From positions 1-6,008 of the forward strand of contig CANPZJ010000047.1 of NCBI GenBank assembly GCA_947588795.1: a stretch of DNA of 6,008 nucleotides, in the 5' to 3' direction. The translations under genes were made by a program, and so were the position numbers. The notes under the pieces were generated by a model, which was not told the origin of the DNA, made no database searches, and was given only the letters and a program-made list of their open reading frames with translations. Shown here in pieces: positions 1-6,008 of this stretch. Origin of the DNA: an uncultured Bacilli bacterium. Its GTDB lineage: Bacteria; Bacillota_I; Bacilli_A; RF39; UBA660. The first letter of the stretch is position 1; every line of letters begins with the position of its first letter.

Positions 1-1583
1 ATACCCCAATATTTAAGAGCATCTTGACCAACAAACTCTTTATCATTATGGGGATCCATAAATCTTAACCAATACCATGATGAGCCAGCCCAGTTTGGCA
101 TTGTATCAGTTTCACGATGAGCCATTTTACCACATTTTGGACATGGTACATTTACCCATTCCGTAATATTAGCAAGTGGACTTTCCCCATTATCAGTTGG
201 TTCGTAATTGGCAACCTCAGGAAGTGTAACTGGTAAATCTTCCTCTGGTACTGGTACCCAACCACAATCATCACAATAAATCATTGGAATAGGTTCACCC
301 CAGAATCTTTGTCTTGAGAATATCCAATCTTGCAATTTATAATTAGTTGTTTTTTTACCACAATGATTTTTCTCTAAAAATTCTAACATTTTATTAATGG
401 CATCTTCTTTATTTAGACCATTTAGAAATTCAGAATTAATATGGGTACCATCTTCAGTATAAGCTTCATTTAATTCTTTTATCTCTTCGTTTTGATCTTT
501 CGCTAAAACTTGAATAATTGGAATATTAAATTTCCGAGCAAAAGCAAAGTCTCGATCATCATGAGCTGGAACAGCCATAATGGCACCAGTTCCATAACTT
601 GATAGAACATAATCACTAATCCATATTTCAATTTCTTCATTATTAACTGGATTAATCGCCGTAAGTCCTTCTATTTTAACACCAGTTTTTTCTTTTGTAG
701 CATCAGTTCTTTCAATTTCACTTTTATTCTTAGCCATCTCTTGATATTTTCTTACTTCATCAATATTTTTAATACGATCACTATATTTTTCTAGTAATTT
801 ATGTTCTGGTGACATAACCATAAAAGTAACACCAAATAAAGTATCACATCTTGTCGTAAATACTTTTAAAACATCATCCGTATCTTTTAATTTGAAATCT
901 ATTTCGGCCCCCACACTTTTACCAATCCAATTAATTTGAGCAACTTTAATTCTTTCTTCAAATTCCGTATCTTTTAAGCCATCAAGTAAACGATCAGCAT
1001 AATCACTCATTCTTAAAATCCATTGACTCTTAAGTTTTTTGGTAACTGGGGTACCACATCTTTCACATACACCACCAGCAGCATCTTCATTAGATAATCC
1101 TGTCTTACATTTAGGACACCAATTGATTTCTTTTTCTGCTTTATAAGCCATACCTTTTTTATAAAACTCTAGAAATTGCCATTGGGTCCATTTATAATAT
1201 TCTGGATCTGTTGTCGAAAATTCTCTACTCCAATCAAAAGATATACCTAAAGATTCAATTTGACTTTTAAAAGTTTTGATATTTTCTTTTACAGCATCAG
1301 CCGGATAGATATGATTTTTTATCGCATATTGTTCAGCAGGAGCCCCAAAAGCATCCCATCCCATTGGAAATAAAACATTATATCCTTGCATTCTTTTCAT
1401 TCTCGCCATTGCATCTAAGGCCGCATAACTTCTTACATGACCAACATGTAATCCTGTTCCAGATGGATAAGGAAATTCTACTAAAACATAGTATTTTTCT
1501 TTATCACTATTATTACTTGCTTTAAATACTTCTTCCTTCTTCCAAATATCTTGCCATTTTTTTTCATAACTTTTATTTATCAT
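1..1583 (-). CDS. leuS: Leucyl-tRNA synthetase, N-terminal two thirds (3' end outside window)
   Basis: Cytosolic class Ia synthetase that charges tRNA-Leu with leucine using ATP. The window holds 527 codons; the family is usually about 800 residues, so the KMSKS loop and anticodon-binding domain lie beyond base 1. Seen in order: the HIGH motif as HVGH (residues 46-49) inside PYPSGTGLHVGH; a zinc module with Cys156, Cys159, Cys173 and Cys176; the CP1 editing domain with its threonine-rich stretch TTRCDTLFG (243-251) and GTGAIMAVPAHDDRD (331-345), whose last Asp matches the editing-site aspartate; then a second cysteine cluster (Cys437, 440, 481, 484) before the WAGSSWYWLR stretch. The ATG at 1583-1581 follows a GAGG ribosome site (1596-1593) nine bases upstream. 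It overlaps the TGA of the preceding gene as ATGA, which suggests translational coupling. Expression is probably set by the leucine T-box about 400 bases upstream. The editing domain has Cys where TTRPDT is usual. Identity is essentially certain. Confidence 0.98.
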   Translation of the reverse strand, partial: MINKSYEKKWQDIWKKEEVFKASNNSDKEKYYVLVEFPYPSGTGLHVGHVRSYAALDAMARMKRMQGYNVLFPMGWDAFGAPAEQYAIKNHIYPADAVKENIKTFKSQIESLGISFDWSREFSTTDPEYYKWTQWQFLEFYKKGMAYKAEKEINWCPKCKTGLSNEDAAGGVCERCGTPVTKKLKSQWILRMSDYADRLLDGLKDTEFEERIKVAQINWIGKSVGAEIDFKLKDTDDVLKVFTTRCDTLFGVTFMVMSPEHKLLEKYSDRIKNIDEVRKYQEMAKNKSEIERTDATKEKTGVKIEGLTAINPVNNEEIEIWISDYVLSSYGTGAIMAVPAHDDRDFAFARKFNIPIIQVLAKDQNEEIKELNEAYTEDGTHINSEFLNGLNKEDAINKMLEFLEKNHCGKKTTNYKLQDWIFSRQRFWGEPIPMIYCDDCGWVPVPEEDLPVTLPEVANYEPTDNGESPLANITEWVNVPCPKCGKMAHRETDTMPNWAGSSWYWLRFMDPHNDKEFVGQDALKYWG

Positions 1584-1972
1584 TTTGTATAACCTCTTCT
1601 TTCTAAAAATCTTCCTAATAATTCATATAAAGCATAAATGAGTGCGATGAGTAAGATAAAACCAAATAAGAACTGTAATATTATATATGTATTAGTAGCA
1701 ATTACTACGACTGCTACTAAAGATATAATAAAGGCATTAATTGCAGATATTATAGGTAATAATACTTTTATTGGTAATTTATCTTTATCTAAATTAAATT
1801 TACCTATTAAGTAAGAAAGTTCCATTAACTCATTATTCTTTTTATTTTTTTTGCTTTTCTTTTTTCCTGTTAATCTTCTTAAATAACGCAGTTTAATACA
1901 TAAATAATCTACTAAAAAGATAACTACAAATAACATAGCAAATAATATTAGACCTGCTTCTATTCTACTCAT
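1580..1972 (-). CDS. Small three-helix membrane protein of unknown function, in the leuS operon
   Basis: A 130-residue protein, not recognised as a named family, although I recall similar unnamed membrane proteins in low-G+C Gram-positives. Predicted membrane spans are about residues 7-25, 69-92 and 95-117. Between the first two lies a strongly basic stretch (about 27-46, including KKKSKKNKKNN), followed by a polar segment with the pattern LMELSYLIGKFNLDKDKLP. The basic loop and the RRGYTK tail fit a cytoplasmic location, putting the N-terminus outside. The ATG at 1972-1970 is chosen because AGGAGGG sits just upstream. The open frame extends 20 codons further to a GTG, but that segment lies within the T-box antiterminator and terminator and is unlikely to be translated. 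Its TGA stop overlaps the leuS start as ATGA. Position between the leucine T-box and leuS predicts induction under leucine limitation. A role in leucine uptake or stress is only a guess; three spans are few for a transporter acting alone. Confidence 0.85.
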   Translation of the reverse strand: MSRIEAGLILFAMLFVVIFLVDYLCIKLRYLRRLTGKKKSKKNKKNNELMELSYLIGKFNLDKDKLPIKVLLPIISAINAFIISLVAVVVIATNTYIILQFLFGFILLIALIYALYELLGRFLERRGYTK

Positions 1973-1975
1973 AAG

Positions 1976-1982
1976 CCCTCCT
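1976..1982 (-). promoter_or_regulatory. Ribosome binding site AGGAGGG deciding the membrane-protein start
   Basis: AGGAGGG lies just upstream of the ATG at 1972-1970 and just downstream of the U-run of the T-box terminator. AGGAGG is four bases from the ATG, a slightly short but workable gap. Its placement after the terminator supports translation starting here and not at the in-frame GTG at 2032, which is buried in the riboswitch. Confidence 0.85.
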
Positions 1983-1988
1983 AAATGC

Positions 1989-2036
1989 AAAAAAGATAGT
2001 ACCAAAGGGTGAGAATAATCCCACGGTACCACCTTT
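1989..2036 (-). terminator. T-box regulated intrinsic terminator
   Basis: AAAGGUGGUACC (2036-2025) can pair over 12 positions with GGUACUAUCUUU (2003-1992), including two G-U pairs. The pairing encloses the apical helix GUGGG/CUCAC with an AUUAUU loop and leaves CCUUU (2008-2004) unpaired. The stem runs into six U residues (1994-1989). This fold uses the same AAAGG that the antiterminator needs, so the two are mutually exclusive. Termination is expected when charged tRNA-Leu dominates. Confidence 0.88.
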
Positions 2037-2180
2037 ATTTTTTCTTTTAGTCTTTATTAGAACTACCCATAAACTATCCAAAAGCAAGTTCATAATAATT
2101 ATTTAATTAGTTTGCACCTTCCACTAACTCTCTTTTTTAAATTCTTATTATTACTACTCTTTTTTCCTTCGTTTTTATGT
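1989..2180 (-). promoter_or_regulatory. Leucine T-box riboswitch leader
   Basis: A transcription-attenuating leader that senses uncharged tRNA. Elements seen, 5' to 3': a basal Stem I helix CAUAAA (2179-2174) with UUUAUG (2074-2069); AAAAG (2162-2158) with CUUUU (2084-2080); a specifier loop with AGUAGUA opposite GAACUUG, giving the likely specifier CUU, a leucine codon, at 2088-2086; a seven-pair helix AUAAUAA with UUAUUAU; the conserved AGAGAG (2133-2128); and a distal arm UUAGU/ACUAA enclosing GGAAGGUGCAA, which matches the usual tRNA-elbow-binding motif. Stem III is UAGUUCU/AGACUA with one bulged U. The T-box core AAAGGUGGUACCGUG (2036-2022) presents UGGU, complementary to an ACCA tRNA end, as expected for tRNA-Leu with A73. 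The antiterminator pairs AAAGG (2036-2032) with CCUUU (2008-2004). Leucine specificity agrees with the downstream leuS. The helices were folded by hand, so the exact edges are approximate. Confidence 0.95.
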
Positions 2181-2184
2181 CTTT

Positions 2185-2213
2185 ATTATATTAAAATTAT
2201 TCTATATATTCAA
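2185..2213 (-). promoter_or_regulatory. Sigma-70-type promoter for the T-box, membrane protein and leuS transcript
   Basis: A perfect TATAAT (2190-2185) lies 17 bases downstream of TTGAAT (2213-2208), a four-of-six match to TTGACA. Transcription would begin near 2180-2177, right at the base of T-box Stem I, which strongly supports the assignment. The -35 box lies inside the last codons of the upstream family 31 gene, whose TAA stop (2199-2197) falls in the spacer. Confidence 0.82.
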
Positions 2214-4599
2214 GCAATTTTAAAAACATTTTAATAAATAATGGATCTAGACCTGTACTTTTTAATTTTCTAATGGCAATTCTTTTTTTACTAACACTCA
2301 TATTACTAAACATAATTGCTCCAACTCTTTCTTTAATTAACGTCTCTATTGGAACATCACTAATAATTTGATTAATATCTTCATTAATAATTCTTGCTGC
2401 ATCTATTTCCAAATCTTTACCAAAACAACTAATATCTAATTGTTTTTTAGTATCCACTTTCTTTATTTCAATAACAAAATCATTATCTTCTACATAAGTT
2501 ATATAATTAGTTATTGGCTCATTATTAATATTAATAGAAATATTTTCAGGTTCTCTCGTATTTCTAAATCTAATAAAATAATCTCTTTCATCCGGAATAA
2601 TACCAGTTTTACCATCAACTGGATGAATAGATAAATCATATTCATCTTTAGCATAATTATAATCAATTGCTGTTATAATATAATAACCTTCTTCATATAG
2701 AGAAGATAAACCATCATCTTCATATAAACGATATACATTACTGCTACCTGGAAAAACATCTATTTCCATTCCTTTAGGAGGATTAGTATTATTAATATTT
2801 TCATCTAATTTGGCAATTGGTATTATTGAACCTGATTTAGCATATACTGGATAATCTTCATCTTTAAAGAATAATGTATACCTTTTATTACCGACAAATT
2901 TTTTACCAGTTGTAAAATCATACCAAGTACCTTTAGGTAAAAATATTCTTTCGATTGCTCTATTCATTATGGTATCTTTAGGTTCTGTAATTGGGGATAC
3001 TAAAAGTTCAGTTCCAAAATAATATTCATTACGAAAGTCTGGTTCATCAAATAGTTCAGGATAATAATAATATAAAGGCTCTACTACTGGTAAACAAGTT
3101 TTATGATATTTATAATTTTCCGTATATAAATAAGGTATTAATTTATGCCTTAATTTACAATAATCTTTAACGATAGTATAAGTTTTGATATCCCAATTCC
3201 AAGGTTCTCTTTTATAATATGCACCTCTTTTAGCACTAAATCTAAAAATTGGACTAAATGTGGCAAGTTCAGCATACCTTAGATAAAGTTCACCATCTTC
3301 AATACCACCTTTAAAGCCCCCAATATCATGACTCCACCAAGACATGCCAATATTACTAGCAGTAGAATTAAAATATGGTAAATATTTTAGAGTATCCCAG
3401 CCAACTTTAGTTTCACCGGAATAATGAACTGGATATAAATGAGCTGATCTTCCTCCATTACGTGAGAAAATCATTCCTCTTCTATCCGGAAATTTTTTAT
3501 AATCATTAAAATGATAATAATTAAGTACTCTTGTTACTACTTCATCTTTACTATCAAGCCAAAAGAAATCTATGCCTATTTCATATAGAGGATTTATAAG
3601 GCGATTAAAATAACCAACAATAAAATTTTTATCTAATACATGAAAAGGAACAACTTTATCAGTTGGATAATTCATTTCCGTACACAAGGCATAATAATTA
3701 TCTTCTATATTACTTATGCCTTCACTACCATCTAAATTAAGACCCACTCTTATTCCACGATCATGCATATATTTAGTAAATTCCTTTGGATCATTAAACA
3801 ATTCTTTATTAAAGGTATAACCAGTTTTATGTAAATTATAATTATTAGGATCTTTTTTATGCCAAAATTCTCCTAGTAATAAAACAGAAATAGGCACATT
3901 ATTTTTATTGAAAGTTTGAATTAATTTTTTTGTATCGGCAAAACTATAAATCATATCTCGATACCACCAAATACCTAAAGCATATCTTGGAAGCATTGGG
4001 GGATATCCGGTTAATGTGAAATAATCTTTTAAACATAAACCAAAATCTCTTCTGTAAGCAAAAAGATAAAAATCTATTCTTTTCGTATTATTAGGTATCA
4101 TAAAACCATCATTATCTATTAACATTGACTTACTATCATCAAGCATTGCAAAACCATCAGTGGAATAAAGGCCATTAGAAAGTTTAGTACCTTCCCCAAA
4201 GTCTTCAATACTAAAGGCACTCCCTTTAAAGTTTCTTGCTTCAGGATGGCCATAATACCATAGTTTATCAGTATTAACTAATTTTACTTTTAAATTAGAA
4301 TCTGGTGCTAATGCTGGTCCTTTAAATGGTTTTTCTTTAGCATATTGTAAAATAAAATATTTAGTAGTAATAACTAAATAATTACTATCTTGTTCTACTT
4401 TTATTTTCGGTGCATTAAAGGAACGATTATGAACTATTTCCGTAGCTCCATCATAAAATTCATTATTTAAAGAGTACTCAAAACGTATTAAGCGTTCACT
4501 TAATATGGTAATACGATAGTTAGCTCCTTTAAAAATAACTTTATTATCACTAACTAGATTATCTGGATTTATTTTAAAGTGTTCACCTAAACTAGCCAT
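2197..4599 (-). CDS. Glycoside hydrolase family 31 protein (alpha-glucosidase-like), altered active site
   Basis: An 800-residue protein with no signal peptide, probably cytoplasmic. Family 31 enzymes are retaining alpha-glycosidases, mostly on alpha-glucosides or alpha-xylosides; the substrate cannot be told here. Layout: N-terminal beta-sandwich (about 1-195), (beta/alpha)8 barrel (about 200-520), then beta-rich C-terminal domains and a helical tail (about 735-800) ending LLEYIE. The barrel shows GYTFNKELF, the nucleophile motif WLDSKDE (Asp349), SRNGGRS (Arg380), YPVHYSGE, TASNIGMSWWSHDIGGF (His424, Asp425) and SPIFRF. Two positions are odd: the acid/base aspartate of the usual SGD/GGD is Glu396, and the substrate-binding aspartate of the third-strand motif, as in DCFW of E. 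coli YicI, appears as Gly243 in LLLGEFWH. The start is the ATG at 4599-4597, preceded by AGAAGGG at a six-base gap; the in-frame TTG two codons earlier directly abuts that site and is rejected. It has its own promoter upstream. Family membership is firm; catalytic activity is uncertain. Confidence 0.95.
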   Translation of the reverse strand: MASLGEHFKINPDNLVSDNKVIFKGANYRITILSERLIRFEYSLNNEFYDGATEIVHNRSFNAPKIKVEQDSNYLVITTKYFILQYAKEKPFKGPALAPDSNLKVKLVNTDKLWYYGHPEARNFKGSAFSIEDFGEGTKLSNGLYSTDGFAMLDDSKSMLIDNDGFMIPNNTKRIDFYLFAYRRDFGLCLKDYFTLTGYPPMLPRYALGIWWYRDMIYSFADTKKLIQTFNKNNVPISVLLLGEFWHKKDPNNYNLHKTGYTFNKELFNDPKEFTKYMHDRGIRVGLNLDGSEGISNIEDNYYALCTEMNYPTDKVVPFHVLDKNFIVGYFNRLINPLYEIGIDFFWLDSKDEVVTRVLNYYHFNDYKKFPDRRGMIFSRNGGRSAHLYPVHYSGETKVGWDTLKYLPYFNSTASNIGMSWWSHDIGGFKGGIEDGELYLRYAELATFSPIFRFSAKRGAYYKREPWNWDIKTYTIVKDYCKLRHKLIPYLYTENYKYHKTCLPVVEPLYYYYPELFDEPDFRNEYYFGTELLVSPITEPKDTIMNRAIERIFLPKGTWYDFTTGKKFVGNKRYTLFFKDEDYPVYAKSGSIIPIAKLDENINNTNPPKGMEIDVFPGSSNVYRLYEDDGLSSLYEEGYYIITAIDYNYAKDEYDLSIHPVDGKTGIIPDERDYFIRFRNTREPENISININNEPITNYITYVEDNDFVIEIKKVDTKKQLDISCFGKDLEIDAARIINEDINQIISDVPIETLIKERVGAIMFSNMSVSKKRIAIRKLKSTGLDPLFIKMFLKLLEYIE

Positions 4600-4605
4600 A
4601 ATCAA

Positions 4606-4612
4606 CCCTTCT
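4606..4612 (-). promoter_or_regulatory. Ribosome binding site AGAAGGG of the family 31 gene
   Basis: AGAAGGG lies six bases upstream of the ATG at 4599-4597. The in-frame TTG at 4605-4603 touches the site and leaves no spacing, so the ATG is the start. Confidence 0.8.
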
Positions 4613-4625
4613 ATAATATTTATCT

Positions 4626-4654
4626 ATTATATAGAATATCAAAAAAAATGTATC
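4626..4654 (-). promoter_or_regulatory. Probable promoter of the family 31 gene
   Basis: A perfect TATAAT (4631-4626) has GATACA (4654-4649), a weak three-of-six match to TTGACA, at a 17-base gap. The predicted start near 4620 gives a leader of about 20 bases that includes the ribosome site. A better -35 word, TTGACA, is at 4698-4693, but its best -10 partner (TTTAAT) needs a long 19-base gap. The -10 box is convincing; the -35 assignment is less so. Confidence 0.6.
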
Positions 4655-4670
4655 ATTGCAATTCAAAATT

Positions 4671-4691
4671 AAAATAAAAATATTTTATTTT
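4671..4691 (-). repeat. A/T-only inverted repeat after the surface-protein gene
   Basis: AAAATAAAA (4691-4683) and TTTTATTTT (4679-4671) form a nine-pair hairpin with a three-base TAT loop, 13 bases past the TAA stop of the upstream gene. AATTTT follows. The stem has no G-C pairs, so it would be a poor intrinsic terminator. It may be chance in such AT-rich sequence or a weak transcript end. Confidence 0.35.
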
Positions 4692-4703
4692 TTGTCAATA
4701 GTT

Positions 4704-6008
4704 TTAAATATTTATCATATAAGGGCAATTTTCTGTACCTTTCCCAGATAAAATCACATTATTTGTTACATAAAATACTGGTCTAGTGGCAATAGCTACT
4801 TTTAAATTAACAGTAAAAACAAAGCCTCTTTCTATTTCCCATACAAAATATGAATCATACATATTAGACCCCATTCTTGTCATGGTCCATTCTGATGTAT
4901 TATTTCTAATATCATTATTTTCAATATACATCCAGCTTGTTTTATCATAATCATTAGTATTATAACTAAAATCGCGGCTATTATTATATGATAAATAATA
5001 ATCATGGATATAAGGTAAAGCTATTTTATCTTCAACATTTAAAGATCCCCATTGATGAACTGATTGTTGGATTGAAGAAGATGTTTTTTCATAATGCTTA
5101 GTTGGTAATTTACCTGTTTCTATTTGCCATAATATTATTCCGCTATTTTCTATACCATAAACTGTTTTGACATTAAAATTTTCACTTTTAATATTTTCAA
5201 TTATATCTCCATACAACCAATTATGATTTTCAATTATACTATACCACTTTGTATTATCATTCATATATTCATAATATGGATTTTTAACAAATATGTTTGT
5301 GTTTCCATCAGATGCACTATTATTTCCATTACTTTTACCATTTAACCTTTTATATAATAAAGAATTTTTCCAATCTATATCGGTAAGATAATCTGTCCAC
5401 CATTGAAATTTATTAATTTGATCTTCTATTATACTAGTTTTCTTTATTAATTTTAATTGACCAGTATTTGTTATACCAATTATTTTATACATATATTTAT
5501 CAGAATATTTAATACAATCTGTTTTATTTTTTGTGCCAAAGCATATATAATTGTTGTTTATTACTGGCAAATTATTAGGATTATCTTCTTCAGTATTATA
5601 TTTCTCAGCTATACCTTGGTACCTATATAAATCACCAACTAATTCTTGGCTTAATCCAGTCGGCTTACTGGCAACTATATCAAGTGCTTTAAATTTTTTT
5701 ATATCAAAATATAAAGTACAATATATAGTTTTGTTAGTATTTAACGTTGCAGTATTTGATTTAGTATCAAAATTAATAGCATTTTCTATTTTATTTCCAC
5801 TATTATCTAAACATTCGGCCTTACTAAAACTATATACTTCTTTGGGCCATTCTTCTCCTTCATATTCTTGATAACCATCACCATTATCATCTTCTACCAT
5901 GATAGCAAAAACATTTTTGCCAATACTTTTGCTTAATTTTACTTCTGGTAATTCTTTTAATGGTTTATTTATAAATGTTTTAAATGTAAAAAAGATAGTA
6001 ATCATACT
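4704..6008 (-). CDS. Probable surface-exposed protein with RPVFY-GTG C-terminus (5' end outside window)
   Basis: At least 434 codons, open through the window edge; the function is not known. The first visible residues (MITIFFTFKTFIN) are hydrophobic and look like the end of a membrane anchor or signal, so the true start is probably upstream and the ATG at 6005 internal. Numbered from that Met: an N-terminal module (about 25-105) ends in TIYCTLYFD and contains Cys65 and Cys96; a second module begins LYRYQG and continues NNYICFGTKNKTDC (Cys155, Cys164) and YMYKIIGITNTGQLKLIKK; the C-terminal half is rich in Tyr, Trp, Asn and Ser, with LPYIHDYYLSY, SEWTMTRMGS, TRPVFYVTNNVILSGKGT and a final CPYMINI. 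From memory, this module order recurs in many proteins of uncultured gut Bacilli, with pilin-like or anchored N-termini. The even cysteine spacing and lack of an enzyme motif suggest an extracellular structural or binding role; this is inference. It ends 104 bases before the family 31 gene. Confidence 0.8.
   Translation of the reverse strand, partial: SMITIFFTFKTFINKPLKELPEVKLSKSIGKNVFAIMVEDDNGDGYQEYEGEEWPKEVYSFSKAECLDNSGNKIENAINFDTKSNTATLNTNKTIYCTLYFDIKKFKALDIVASKPTGLSQELVGDLYRYQGIAEKYNTEEDNPNNLPVINNNYICFGTKNKTDCIKYSDKYMYKIIGITNTGQLKLIKKTSIIEDQINKFQWWTDYLTDIDWKNSLLYKRLNGKSNGNNSASDGNTNIFVKNPYYEYMNDNTKWYSIIENHNWLYGDIIENIKSENFNVKTVYGIENSGIILWQIETGKLPTKHYEKTSSSIQQSVHQWGSLNVEDKIALPYIHDYYLSYNNSRDFSYNTNDYDKTSWMYIENNDIRNNTSEWTMTRMGSNMYDSYFVWEIERGFVFTVNLKVAIATRPVFYVTNNVILSGKGTENCPYMINI

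Noticed and set aside
1580..1582. TGA read as tryptophan (mycoplasma code)
   Set aside because: TGA closes the membrane-protein frame exactly at the leuS start as a classic ATGA overlap, and TGG is used for the conserved tryptophans of LeuS and the family 31 protein.
1973..2032. In-frame GTG start giving a 20-residue longer membrane protein
   Set aside because: The GTG and following codons are the T-box core and terminator, with no ribosome site upstream, whereas AGGAGGG precedes the ATG at 1972.
2440..2634. Plus-strand open frame of 64 codons
   Set aside because: It lies antisense within the family 31 gene, has low-complexity Ile/Asn/Phe/Ser composition typical of AT-rich shadow frames, and shows no recognisable motif.
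2197..4599. Family 31 gene as a decayed pseudogene because of the active-site changes
   Set aside because: The frame is intact over 800 codons, all other family motifs and the nucleophile are kept, and the promoter and ribosome site are good.
4600..4605. TTG start two codons upstream of the family 31 ATG
   Set aside because: The TTG directly touches AGAAGGG, so a ribosome could not space properly; the ATG has a six-base gap.
4655..4662. Perfect palindrome ATTGCAAT just upstream of the family 31 -35 box, as an operator
   Set aside because: It is only eight bases, the symmetry does not extend outward, and such words are expected by chance in this base composition. It does not match a catabolite-control (cre) site.
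5551..5871. Plus-strand open frame of 106 codons
   Set aside because: It is antisense to the surface-protein gene, and its hydrophobic, Leu/Ser-rich translation is what the complement of Asn/Glu/Lys-rich coding sequence gives. The minus-strand protein has convincing modules.

Overview
The window is AT-rich (roughly 30% G+C by eye). All recognisable genes lie on the minus strand, so the biological reading order runs from base 6008 down to base 1. The sequence suggests a low-G+C Gram-positive bacterium of the Bacilli/Mollicutes-like gut lineages (uncultured RF39-type relatives). This rests on the codon bias, strong AGGAGG-type ribosome binding sites, a T-box leader on an aminoacyl-tRNA synthetase operon, and a surface-type protein ending in an RPVFY...GTG motif that I recall from such genomes. 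TGG encodes tryptophan and TGA appears to end one gene, so the standard bacterial code fits better than the mycoplasma code. The taxonomic placement is inference.

Reading order: (1) 6008-4704, a tyrosine-, asparagine- and tryptophan-rich, probably surface-exposed protein whose N-terminus lies outside the window. (2) 4703-4600, a 104-base gap with an A/T-only hairpin, a -10/-35 promoter and a ribosome binding site. (3) 4599-2197, a complete 800-residue glycoside hydrolase family 31 protein, probably cytoplasmic. Its nucleophile aspartate is kept, but the usual acid/base aspartate is glutamate and a usual substrate-binding aspartate appears to be glycine. (4) 2213-1989, a sigma-70-type promoter followed by a complete leucine T-box leader with Stem I, a CUU specifier, Stem III, and an antiterminator/terminator pair. 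(5) 1972-1580, a small three-helix membrane protein with a lysine-rich cytoplasmic loop. (6) 1583-1, the first 527 residues of leucyl-tRNA synthetase (leuS), overlapping the membrane-protein gene by four bases (ATGA).

The best-supported functional unit is T-box, then membrane protein, then leuS. Uncharged tRNA-Leu should bind the leader, stabilise the antiterminator, and raise expression of both genes, with leuS probably translationally coupled to the gene before it. The family 31 enzyme has its own promoter. No G+C-containing terminator separates it from the T-box, so its transcript may run into the leader and be stopped there when leucine is plentiful. I see no CRISPR array, mobile element, tRNA or rRNA gene, and no real plus-strand gene.
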